Source: Stereocaulon alpinum (taxonomy: Eukaryota; Ascomycota; Lecanoromycetes; Lecanorales; Stereocaulaceae). From it: a DNA stretch of 64,000 bases. Below, in pieces: positions 1-10,310 of the stretch (its first letter is position 1; every line of letters begins with the position of its first letter). The stretch spans positions 84,733 to 148,732 of the forward strand of contig JAEUBA010000082.1 in the NCBI GenBank assembly GCA_018257865.1, written 5' to 3'. A program made the translations under genes and the position numbers. The notes beneath the pieces are model-generated. The model saw only the letters and a program-made list of their open reading frames with translations, was not told the origin of the DNA and did no database searches.

Positions 1-282
1 AGGAGATAGTGGGGGGCATGATGGCGGGGTGATAGAGAGTGCTATAGGAGTAGTAGCGGCATGTACATCGTGGGACATTCAATGTGCAATGATGATGCTC
101 GTAGACGCTATGCGTGCATTACTCTAAGTGTATCTAGATGCTTGTGCCCAGGCTGTGGAATAGAGTAAAGATATACAAGAGAAGCCGCGTCCGAAAAATG
201 GCCTAATGCTGAATGTCCGTCGAATACAACGCCGTCCAGCCATTTCCTTAGCATACATTTGCACATCACCGACTGGATCAGA

Positions 283-2125
283 TCAAGAATCTGAAGAGGC
301 ATTGTCTGTGCTATCTGACAGACTGCTGCCCATTCGGTGTCCCACTATCCTTCCTGCGCTTCCATCAAACACAAAAGGTCCAGCGTTATTCGTGGGCGTC
401 ATTGGTCCATCGTGAAGTAACATGTCTGTCTGGGTAGGCGTTCGCAATGCGGTTTCATCAATATCGTCCCCCATCAGGGGTCTAGTGGGCGTGATAGGCC
501 GTAGGTATTGCCCAGGACCAGAAGCTGTCCTTGTGGCCGACTGCTCTGTAATCGGTGGGAAGCTTGGCTCTATGCGTCGGGCTCCTCGACGTGTCAGAAG
601 ACCTGGAGATGGGGTTGACTCGCTGTTGGGATCCAACGAGGTTATCATTGCTGGTGCTAAATGAGGATTATTGTTGACTGTCAGGCTTCTCATTGTTGCA
701 TTGGACAAGGCTTCATCAACGCCATCGATCGAAAAGTCGTTGTTTTCTGGCATGATGCCGTTGGCCTGCCTGGTATCATCAACGTCCGGATTTGAGCCAG
801 TATCATTCTCGTCTTCCCAGTTGCCACCATCTATGTCATCGACATCGGCTTCGAGATCTGTTACTGCCCGACAATTTGGACATAGAAATTGCGGGTAGGA
901 TTTGTCATTGACGAGTATTGGACGTATACACTTGTAGTGCCAGACATGGGAGCAGGGAGCGACGAAGAGCGATTGACAAGGCTTTACGACTATCAATTGG
1001 AGGCCATGGGGTGGACGTGGGAATGACTTGTACTTACAGCTATAGACATCAGACATATTGAACACTCCGATGAATGTGTAGATGTTGCATCCGAATCTTT
1101 CTTGCTTGGTTTGCCAAGATCGCGCAGCCGCTTATGAGTCGTAACACTACAGAAACGTCAGTAAGAGACCACCAGTCAGTCGTAGTATTCATTGCTTACT
1201 TGTAGTTGTTGAGAGTCTTCTGCCATCCTCTATTGCACTCCACCCTTATCTTGACGCACCTAAATATCATTTCTTCTCCTCCTCTGAAATCAATGCCAAG
1301 CTGCACCACGTCACCATCATGGACTGGAAATGGTTTTGACTCGACGCTTGGTTGGCTGAGTCGTATGTGATTGAGAAAGGTGCCAGAAGAGCTCTTCACG
1401 TCCTTGATATACCATTGCCCCTGGGAGCACCAGAACTCGCAATGTCTCCGGCTGACGACCTTGGACTTGAACCCCACCGGGGCAGATGAGGGCATATTTG
1501 GCGGTGGATTTGGGTTGGTATCGCGTTCTGAATATCGACCAACACGAATAATACAGTCTTCATGAGGTAAAGTCCGAGCTGTAGCCGGGAATGCTAACGA
1601 AGGCCTATTCGATCGAGGATCCTGGTGTTGTATGAATCTGATTGTAGGCATCTGATCTGACGGAAGGCCAATGAGGCTGGAGGAGGTGTCCGATGGCTTT
1701 CGTACTGCATTCACACCGTTAGGTGTACTTCCAGACCTATTCCTCGCCATCGTCATGGAGGCCCCGCTACGAGCCAGGTCTGGCGGCGACGGTAGAAGAT
1801 CTGACTCTAGTCTGGTAAGGTATGCTTGTTGCTCAGCTTCGGTGGGGCTATGTGCGTTGGGGGAGGCTGTTGTGTTTCCGAGGTGTTGTAAGGAAGGGTC
1901 GAAGGAAGGACTAGCTGGAGTGTTAACGGAGCGAATGGGACCGCCCGTATCAGGGGTCGATTGAGTGCTCAAGGGCGCAGGAGACTGAGAGGACGAGTGG
2001 GTGTGGCTTCGGAGGTAGCTAAACCCTCGAAGCCTTGGGCGTGGGATTTTGTTCGAGGATGCGGGGTTGCTGCTTGCTGCAGGTGTACTCGCCAGTGATA
2101 ATGTGAGAGGCATTAATGTCTGCAA
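283..2125 (-). CDS. dma1: FHA-RING E3 ubiquitin ligase, Dma1-like
   Basis: The deduced exons are 2125-1200, 1146-1038 and 981-283, with introns of 53 and 56 nt, giving about 577 residues. Residues about 155-300 form an FHA phosphothreonine-binding domain: VGRYSE, then SRRHCEFW, then GTFLNH. A RING finger follows (ECSICLMS in exon 2, then APCSHVWHYKC and CPNCR in exon 3). The second intron cuts the RING just after its first cysteine pair. FHA followed by RING is the arrangement of S. pombe Dma1, yeast Dma1/2 and vertebrate Chfr/RNF8, ligases of the spindle checkpoint and septation control. The serine/proline-rich N-terminus and acidic C-terminal tail look disordered. The first intron junction is supported by phase and by the GTAAGC donor. 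For the second, GTAAGT to the AAG at 982 fits the family best; a GTACAA donor is an alternative. Dma1 identity is by domain order, not alignment. Confidence 0.88.
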
Positions 2126-2892
2126 GAATAAGCGCTGTTGACATCAACACGCCAGATTTGCAAGTCGAACAGCATTCGGCAGATTGTCAAACGAGTTTTT
2201 GAGGAAGTGACAGATCTTGTGTCAACATAAGGTAGACGGTCGTATCCACTGCTTTCGATATTTGACGCTAGCCTAGTCTGGCCTTATCAAACGGCACAGC
2301 AATTATTGGAACACTTTGGCTTCCTTGCCCCAGCTTTACCAGTCAGCCTCCAACTCCCAACTTCTGGTATACATAGGCCCATTGACGGTCTTCGTTTTTG
2401 ATGACCCCTCTCGACATTGTGGGGGCGAAGGAAAGCGGGGCTGGTGCCTTGCAGGATCTTGATGAAGGATTCTGCCCGTTCAATCTCCATGGCTACAGCA
2501 GCCCAAGTCACCCTTACCCTTCAAAACTTTGCCTTCCCTTTGTGTGTATTGACTCATGTCCTCTGCAACGTTCACAGCGAAGGAATCACACTTTTCTCCT
2601 CGACTGGTGAGAGACCAACACTTTTGTTGCTCATTCGTTCCAATAGTCAGCGACGTTTCGAATTACTCTCGATAGCGAAGAAGCATTATTACAGCATGTT
2701 GCACTACGATCTAACGCCTCCTCTGTCTAATACTGGTAAGGAACAATAGACCACTAGCCAGCCGACTTGTCCGCATTCAAGCCTTGGCTATACAAGTTGG
2801 ATATTCATGCGTTCTTGAGCCATTTCACTTGAAAGTTCTGTCATTTAATTAAAGGATACTTCAGAGCGAGGACAGTTCGAGAGGCACTCCAA
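2126..2892. other. Intergenic region, no supported gene
   Basis: About 770 bases lie between the dma1 start and the F-box remnant. The open frames here (for example 2417-2749) are short, lack domain signatures and overlap on both strands. The segment next to 2125 presumably holds the dma1 promoter; I see no distinctive element. Confidence 0.5.
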
Positions 2893-4252
2893 ATGGACCC
2901 TTCACCTCTAAAATGCAGGTGCATCAGCGCCTTACCACCCGAGATCACATCTCACATAATAGCCAACATTGACTCGAAATCTGCCTTTAGCAGCCTCGCA
3001 CTGTATTCCCGGGACATGAACATCATCACAACACCTCATTTGTATCGAAACATCCAGTTGTGGGGCCATGATAGTGGTGGTGTAGGCCGTCCGACTATAC
3101 GCCTCCGCAAAGTTGACCTCTCTACTTACTGAACGACCCGATGTAGCCAAAAATGATCGTCAATTCGCCATGCGCGATTGGTTCAGCTGTGAAGGCAAAT
3201 CAGAAGAGGGCTGTCAGGTCGAGGTACCAGACAGATTCATCAAGACCGCTATCAAAGCCGTCAGCCAATAGGAAGGGGAAGAACAGGCGTGGCTCAAGGA
3301 AGTGAGTTGGAACAAGATAACGAATGAAGATGTTTTCCTAGCTCTGTTACTTCTCACGTTAGTCAAGCTAGAAAAATTGGACATCAACATCGACGGTCAA
3401 GTCCACTACGTTCAGAGGGTAATGGAACGAGCAGTTCGAAAAGAGATACAGGCTTTTCAGGAAGTCACACACATTTTGCATGCCATTGCGTATAACCAAT
3501 GGGGTATGTATCCAAGCTTCATCGCCTTGCCCCTTCAAATCACCTCAATCAAAATTGTCTTTGGCGATCGAATCTACAGCAAAGATTTCGACGAAAAGCG
3601 GAATTTGAGAAACATAGCAACAGCTTCATCGACTGTCGAACACATTGAACTTCGAGAAAGTAGGGAGTAGTGTGGACCTCGCCAACTTGCTTTGAGCTCC
3701 AATGGCTTTGAAAACATTCATCTACGACATAACTGGTGTTTCTGACATTTCAGACTGTGACATCGGTTCCAAGGGATTGCACAGGGCTTTGTAATCTCAA
3801 AAGAACAGCCTGGAGAACATCTGGCTCGGTTCCAGACATGAAGTAAGGCGTTGGCCGTGGACAGAAGCCGATGAGGCAGGCCCATGCCATCCTTTGCCGA
3901 TTTCAGTAAGCTGAAGGTTTTTCGGATTGCGACCACTTTGCTCTTTGGCTTGAACGGACCCGAGGTGCCTTGCGAATACGCATGGGATCTCCCAACTCGT
4001 CGTCCACTTGCATCACTATTACCAAAAAGTCTTCACACTTTCCACTTAGCTCAGTGCGGGTATAATCTAGCACACCACACTAAAACACTAGAGAATGTTC
4101 TTTTGCAGAAAGCCACCTACACCCCTCTGTTAGAGAAGATTATGACTGAAGGCTCAACGATCAGATGGCAAAATTATTTGCCTTCTATGAGGCATCTAGC
4201 GCGGGTAGCAGATGAACAGAAAATCTCGTTCATGACGCTTTACGACGCTTGA
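2893..4252 (+). pseudogene. Decayed F-box protein gene
   Basis: The first frame (2893-3132) begins with a typical fungal F-box: LPPEITSHIIANI, then a conserved pattern ending HLYRNIQL. The coding sense then jumps to another frame near 3110 (SLLTERPDVAK reads on in frame 2). It meets a TAG near 3271, continues through 3302-3670 with leucine-rich helices, is disrupted again between 3670 and 3884 by stops and frame changes, and resumes at 3884-4252 (FSKLKVFRIATTLLFG, a pattern common in the C-terminal part of this family). At least two frame changes and several stops in about 1.35 kb argue for a pseudogene rather than introns, because the breaks lack splice signals. Intact relatives would be substrate adaptors of SCF ubiquitin ligases. 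Sequencing error could explain one break, but hardly all. Confidence 0.72.
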
Positions 4253-4280
4253 CGACGCTTGACGACGCTTGACGACGCTG
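4231..4280. repeat. 10-bp tandem repeat at the end of the F-box remnant
   Basis: The unit GACGACGCTT is repeated about five times in a row, with one or two changes in the first copies (catgacgctt, tacgacgctt, then two perfect copies and gacgacgctg). It overlaps the last codons of the decayed F-box frame, which ends inside the array. Confidence 0.9.
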
Positions 4281-5342
4281 GGGTCCTAAGTGAGAGGGAG
4301 CGCCGCGGTTTTTCTCTAACAAGAAATGCTCTTGAACTAGTATGGCGTATGGAAGGACCGTTTCAGTGTGCGAAAGCAAACTGTCATGCACTCCGCCCGC
4401 CCCATCTGACAGTTATGAACATGTTGTGACGAGGATAATTGTGTGTAAACCCGTCTCGGACGATGATCATAGACCGCAGCTCGTCACATACTTACATAGC
4501 CGCTCCTTTAGTCAAGCATTCCTATGACTACCATCCATTGATCCGCCTCAGTACCAAGCATCAGATCGGCCTTCAAAAGCCTTTTCAAACAGGTGTACAT
4601 CAAGATTCAAGATAAAGGGCCTTTGGCAAACATCAGCAATGTCATACCTTCCACAACCCAGTATCCCCCACACACTCCTCGTACTCTCAACTTCGCCTCT
4701 CAGACCAACCTCCCATCTACCACCGCCACAACCTCAAAGCCAAAACAGCCATTTCCTTCACATCACCCCCATCCCATCACCACCCGTCTTGCCCTCAAAA
4801 GCACTCTACTCCACCATCCACACTGCCACCCACAAAGCCTCTAGGTACAGCAACTTCAGTCCCTGCAGCGAATATATTCATCATGGAATGTACATTCGTA
4901 ATAACAGTAACGAAAAATCATGCAGTCAAGGAGCTATCACGTTCGACATGAGAAGCTCATATACTCATACCGTTAGCAGGTTCGGAGTAGTGGCATCTGT
5001 GGTTGAGATTGTTGGTGTCACTATTTGTTCGTTGGACTTCGAGAGCTAGCTTGAATGATTGCACTGGGTTCCTTGGCGGAGGTGAGGAGGGGTTTGCTGG
5101 GTTTGGGTGGAGAGGTGGGGGACGGTAGGGGTGGGGAGGGAGTTTGGAGGAGGAGGAGGTGGGGAAAGGGGATGTCGATTGCGGGTGAAAGTGATTGGGA
5201 TGGGGAGGCTGGTGAATGTTTTTGGCTTTATGTATGATTTTGATCTTGATATATATGCTTGATGCGTTGCTATATTATGGCTATGCATATACAGATATAT
5301 ATGCTCAGTCGAACACCACCTCTGGCTAATCAAAAGTAGCAG
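4281..5342. other. Intergenic region with asymmetric C-rich and G-rich tracts
   Basis: No gene is supported. The plus strand is strongly pyrimidine-rich with few G at about 4640-4840, and strongly G-rich at about 5080-5180 (gggtttgggtggagaggtgg). The long frames here (4593-4844, 4639-5049, 5046-5333 minus) are low-complexity products of that bias. The right end is the 3' flank of the DUF3176 gene. Confidence 0.5.
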
Positions 5343-7227
5343 TCATCTCTGCACCAACTTCCACTCCTCATCAAGCTCCTGCACCAAATGAGCCTTAACA
5401 TCCTTCGCCTTCTCCGACATCTCACTCGTCGTCCCCACCAAGACCCGATCAGCATGCTCCAGCTTCAGACTCTGTCCATGAAACAGCATCGCCAAATTCG
5501 AAGACTTCCAAATCAGCACATCGCGATACGTCGTTTCCGTTATAGTGCCGACAAGATATATGAGTGCAAGGGCAACGACTGTGGCAGGATAAATGAACCA
5601 TCCCCAGCGGACATGGACGTATGTTTCGGCTACCATGGCTGTGCCGTTGAAAGGGGGCAAACCGCTGTCGTTCCGTTGTCGGATGTTATTGGTCATGGAG
5701 ATTGCCAGGTTTTCGATTCGTTGTGAGTAGTTTGTGGTACCGTAGAGTGCATGCATGACGTCGGAAGAGAACATGGGGCTCGTGGAGGGTACGTCGACAG
5801 CGCCGATGCCTGTGAATATCTCGGTCATGAAGTCTTTCATTGTGCGCGCTGCTAAGCTTGATACTCTGTATGTGGGAACGTTAGCTGTAATGTTGATGAC
5901 CGAGTCTGGAGGCGTGTACATGAGGTCGGAGTCCTGTAGGTTGGTAGCTGAATCATTCCGCCAGGTCTGCCCAACTATTTGCTGAAACGTGCCGCCTGTG
6001 ACTGAGGCCGTATAGGTGTTGACGCAGTAGAAAAGAGCACATTCCCATGCAATGACATCATTGGAAATGTTCTTGTTTCTGGAAACCAAGGAAGAGAATT
6101 GGACGACGGACGCTTCAATATTAGCTAGATTTGACGATATATTTGTGACACTCGAGTTGATTTGACGGCCAAGTCCAGTAAGTGATGGACCACTGGGCAA
6201 GAACACTTTCTGACATCCAGTTGTGTTGCATGAGTTCTCGATGTAGGAAGTTATGTTGGCGCATCTGCTGCATACGGCTAAAGAGGAGAAGCCTTCCCAC
6301 GTACAGCTTTACATGGTCAGAATGAATTTATAACGGAGTACCGGGACTTACTTGCTGGTTGAGCAATTATGCTCAACGTTTACATTTGCTTGATTGCTAA
6401 CGTCGAAGATGCCATTGTAGATAGCAGCCTTGCGATGGAATTAGTATACACATATCTCCGCATTGGTATTTCTTTAGTAAATACCTTCATAGACATGTCA
6501 ACAACAGAAGGCAGTGGTAAATCCTCTTCACTCTGAGCTATGTACTCTTGGGCGCGAACAATGGTAGCCGCCATCTCCGAGGTGACAAACCTATCCGGAT
6601 AGACTACGACCTGCTGGAGGAATGGGTCGAATAGCAGCAACAGAATGGTGATCATCGCTCCAATCATGGTCAGATGTCTATAGCTGGCGTCAGGCTGCGA
6701 ATAGCAAGAGCAACGTTGGAGCATAGACCGACCTTGCTCTTATGCTGAAAAGAAGGGCCACAGCACCCCAAGGTCCCCTACTTGCATCTTCGAAAACCTG
6801 AAGATCTTTCAGGGAGTGAGGCTCATCCTGGCGGTACCACAGCCATTTGGACTGAGAGATCAAGGCCCCGACGGCCGAGGTAATTGCAAGCTTTGTTATA
6901 ACGGCGAAGAAGGAGATGGCTGAATTTATCTGAGCATGATTTAGCAGAAGACTGGAATGAACAAGAAGAGTTATTGGGACGAACAGTGATGATGGAGGGC
7001 CAATCAGGAAGTGAAGAGGAGTCAAAGAAGACAAGAACCAAGATGATAGCAGTGGTCGCTGAAATTGCTATAAGAGCAGAGAAAATCTCCCAGAGCCACC
7101 AGTCTTGTAAGAGCAGAGAGATACCATGCTTCCGAGATGTAGGTTTCGGTAGGCTGCTTTTTAACAACGGAGTTTGAGAGTCATCAGCGTGGCTATCAAC
7201 ATCGGCGGACATTGCAACCTTGAGCAA
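5343..7227 (-). CDS. DUF3176 family multi-pass membrane protein
   Basis: The deduced exons are 7227-6985, 6929-6733, 6683-6485, 6428-6352 and 6306-5343 (introns 45-56 nt); all phases agree and give about 559 residues. Family hallmarks appear in order: WWLWEIFSALIAIS (helix 1), LPDWPSIIT, a second helix leading to SQSKWLW, RGPWGAVALLF, a third helix ending DPFLQQVV, AAIYNGIFD, then NCTWEGFSSLAVCSRC with its paired cysteines. The C-terminus has a last helix (YPATVVALALIYLVGTI) and a short cytosolic tail. The stretch between helices 3 and 4 contains many N-x-S/T sites and cysteines, suggesting a large extracytoplasmic loop. The biochemical role of the family is unknown; it is expanded in filamentous fungi. 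The start could be the Met at 7227 or the one at 7212. The splice sites were chosen by phase plus family pattern and look secure. Confidence 0.9.
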
Positions 7228-7866
7228 ATATATAATAAAATACTAGAATCTACTTACAGACTCCGTACTTAGGCCATAGAGCATCACTAACAAAGAGTTG
7301 AATGAGACCGTTCTGTGAACTCACGAAGTTGTCATGTTGTCATGTGTTTGGAATCTGCAGGAAGAGGGGCTGAGTCGTCTATCGTGTGACCATGCCGACC
7401 CATGGAGACTAAGGTACCTAGGTACGGAGCGGCCCTTTAGGCGCTAGGATGGAGTAGGAATTCTCAAGACCAGATCTGAAGCGGTTTCATCACTGCTGTC
7501 ATTCTCACAGATTGGTTCGTTGCTGAAGTACGATTCCATCATGTCTGTTTGTACTATGATGTGCCCTGATTTTTGTCGGTTTATATCCACCTCGCCCGCC
7601 CCGAAAGTCAAGCCTAGACAACCGAGGACAACCTTGACGTCGACAACCCTGGCAGATTGCCGCCAACGAGCAAGTAACTTAGCGTTTGTAGCGCGCCCGG
7701 GAACCAATGCCACTGGCCCCCTGGAAAGCTTGGCTGAGAAATGACGTCACTTGGAGATCTTCCTCAGGCTTCTGAGCGAAATGGGCCATTCAAATGTGCG
7801 GGCTTCATTCAATTAGAGGTCATATAGTCTACTCTCACAATAAAGTCAGACGCATGGGACTACCGG
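7228..7866. other. 5' flank of the DUF3176 gene and intergenic
   Basis: No supported gene. The minus-strand frame 7444-7713 and its plus-strand counterpart mirror each other without motifs. The part next to 7227 is the presumed DUF3176 promoter. Confidence 0.4.
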
Positions 7867-8701
7867 ATGGGTAGGATTCCTATGATCACGAAGCCCCATC
7901 TAATATGTCTTCTCAACCACAATACAAATCAAGCCCTAGTCGGCTATCGAGTGCGTTCAAGATTTGCAAGACATACCGTCCACATTGAGAAGGCCGAATT
8001 GGACTCCCGGACAGAATTTCGTAATAGACATGTCTGTATATCATCCAGATCCTTTACTCTATCAGCCAGAGATACTCGAAGAATGCCCTACCGCTATCAT
8101 GAATCTCTTGACGGAAAATATATACCCGTAACGCCTCATCAAAGAGTTTCTGGGAGACTGCATAGACAAGGAAAGGTCCCGGTGGGCAGAATCTAGGTGG
8201 TTCAACGCTAACGGCTTAAGCCTTGAGCTGGAACGTGACCAATTGATTGCCGAATCATGAGAATCTACATCAGCTGGCTATTGAGAAAAGTATCTGTACA
8301 AGAAATAAGACAAAAGTCGATTGGTAGTCTGGCCATATCCATGAGGACCTCACTCTGCAGAGAGTTGTACACTTCTTCTTGGAAGAGGACTGCGAGTCAG
8401 ATTGCTTGATGCTGGCCGCCGAAGCCCTCAGAGAAAGTACAGGTCGCTAATCTCAAGAAGGCGCAAAAGCCAAATGAGCAAGGACAAAGGCGAGGCCCCC
8501 AAGCCTTTGCCTCGCTCAGCGGAAATAGAGAAACCTAACAACGGCTTCATCACAGCATTTGCAATTCGTGGTATCAAAGCGCTGGTAAAGACCGTACTAA
8601 CCCCTAAATGCTATCACGGTGGACCAAACAAAGTGCACAGGGAGTTCATAGAGCAGCATTTCCCATTAGACTCGAAGGGTCTTGGAGTGAGTGTCGAGTA
8701 G
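7867..8701 (+). pseudogene. Possible decayed gene, coding-like fragments
   Basis: Several plus-strand stretches read like protein but sit in different frames with stops between them. One runs from about 8130 (IKEFLGDCIDKERSRWAES) to about 8257. A second, about 8341-8448, reads VVHFFLEEDCESDCLMLAAE. A third is the frame ending at 8701 (FITAFAIRGIKALVKTVL). I found no convincing splice signals linking them and recognise no family. A degraded gene is the simplest reading; an intact gene with unusual introns, or chance, cannot be excluded. Confidence 0.3.
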
Positions 8702-8782
8702 GTCTTGGTCTTTCTGATGTCTAATAATACCGTCACGACATTCTTCGAAATTTCTACTGAAGGCACTGACGCATCATTTGGC

Positions 8783-9480
8783 TTAGCACTCAGGAGACCA
8801 CTCTACGATGCACCTCGGACAGAAGTATGATTGCACAGGGAAATCAATCCTGGCGAAGTCTCGAGTCATGAGCAACTGACCCAGCCAATCCAGTTGCGAA
8901 ACCAACCAAGATGCCGTTGGCAAAGTGGAACTCGATGTCCTCACAAAGGCCGCTATCGGCGATACCACTGTCTCCGTATGTTCCAATGTCTAGTGCAGTG
9001 CTACTCAGAAGCAACAGGTAACCGGTTTTAAATTTTCTTAGCGCATCATAAGACCGTAAGAGCAAGCCTATTAGAACTTCAGGCCCAAGTGGGAGACTTC
9101 TGAAATTGCCTTCTATCTCGGACATTGCAATTAGCCCAATGGCGTCAGCTGATGTTTGTCATGTGGAGCATCACTGCGCTCTGATCACCAGTGACCTTGA
9201 CCAGATGCGGAGAGCAGCCGACGGTATGACTGAGATGATCTTTGGTTCAAACACTGGGTTCATCTCCGTGGTGCTGTGAGCGATGCACTGACAGTTGCTG
9301 AGTGCACTGCAGAACGAAAGCATGGGGCAATTGAATGTCGTGACTACGATCATCCTAAGCCTGATGTTTTTGACGGTAAATGGTCTGAAACATTGACAGC
9401 ATATGCAGACTGATGCGATCGGACATGTTTTGATATGAACTTTAATAATTCTACTGGCGCTCACAAAAACGGTGATGGCT
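8783..9480 (-). other. Unresolved minus-strand coding-like fragments
   Basis: Two minus-strand frames (9125-8844 and 9464-9171) contain moderately hydrophobic segments (GILVGFATGLAGSV) and a cysteine-containing stretch (TTFNCPMLSFCSAL). They could be exons or remnants of a membrane protein, perhaps related to the better-looking candidate just upstream on the same strand. No family was recognised and I could not build a continuous reading. Treat as unannotated. Confidence 0.2.
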
Positions 9481-9509
9481 AACTCATTGTATCGACTACT
9501 CCTCTTCAG

Positions 9510-10310
9510 TCCTCGCTGATGTTTGTCTAGCTATATCCAGGAAAATTCCATCCCTTCCTAATTCCATGACGTTCTTTGGAAATGATTCCTGTCGTGGGTC
9601 CGAATTCTCGCTAACATCGATGTCAGGCGTGAAATCATTCCGGCGATTAAGTCTTTAAAAGCCCCAGCACAGAGGTGTAGAATAACCTAGGAAGGCTCGC
9701 CAAGGGAATGAAAGCAAGCGAGAATGGCGTTGAAAGGATTTCTGGAACGGGAGATATCTAGATCATGATTTGGGCTTTGAAATTCATACCCATCAGATAT
9801 AAGCCTTCTGCGTAGCTTTGATCACTGGCAGAGCGGCATTGAAGACGTATCCCAGAGATAGGTGAAAGCAAACACCAAAGTTTGGCGAGGGCACTCTGTT
9901 ATGGTGGTTAGTGTGCGCTCATTGAAGAGCATACTCTTAGTGCTGCAGAACATGGTCTGCATCAACTTGACGAGCGCCGTCGCGAAGCTCCATAGGATCC
10001 GCATACAGATTCCACGAAGTATGAGTGTGACCCCTCTGGTGAAGAATAGCAACAACACCTCGCTCGGAGCAAGCAGCTCAGGATATCCAACGCGTGTACC
10101 CTTGCTTACGATCAAATGATGATGCATTGAAATGGAACAAGTGGAACATTACTCACGAATACTGCGGCTCTTCAAAGTCCGTTGTCTGCACATGACGTTT
10201 GTGTTTTTTGCATTCACTTCTAGCGTCTAGCTCGCCAAATCTCCCGAGCAAAGCAACAGTGAAAAGAATCACCACGAGCTCATGGCCCCAATTAGTTCCA
10301 GCTCTTATCC
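9510..10310 (-). pseudogene. Probable membrane-protein gene, decayed or unresolved
   Basis: Reading leftward, a hydrophobic start (ELVVILFTVALLGRF) leads to EEPQY, then a GTGAGT donor and an acceptor near 10112, joined in phase to YSKGTRVGYPELLAP and a hydrophobic stretch (LLLFFTRGVTLILRG). A well-formed 43-nt intron (GTATGC, CACTAAC, AACAG) then removes about 9892-9934 and gives CPRQTLVFAFTYLWD. A likely later exon reads NPFNAILACFHSLGEPS, then meets a TAG before VILHLCAGAF. Another frame ends in a hydrophilic tail (PKNVMELGRDGIFLDIARQ) at about 9515. Proper introns say a real gene existed here; the stop and the frame conflict near 9690 suggest it is broken or that one intron was missed. The family was not recognised. 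Its 5' end would overlap the start of the next gene on the other strand. Confidence 0.4.

Noticed and set aside
4593..5333. Proline- and serine-rich proteins on both strands
   Set aside because: Low-complexity readings of the C-rich and G-rich tracts, with no domain or splice support.
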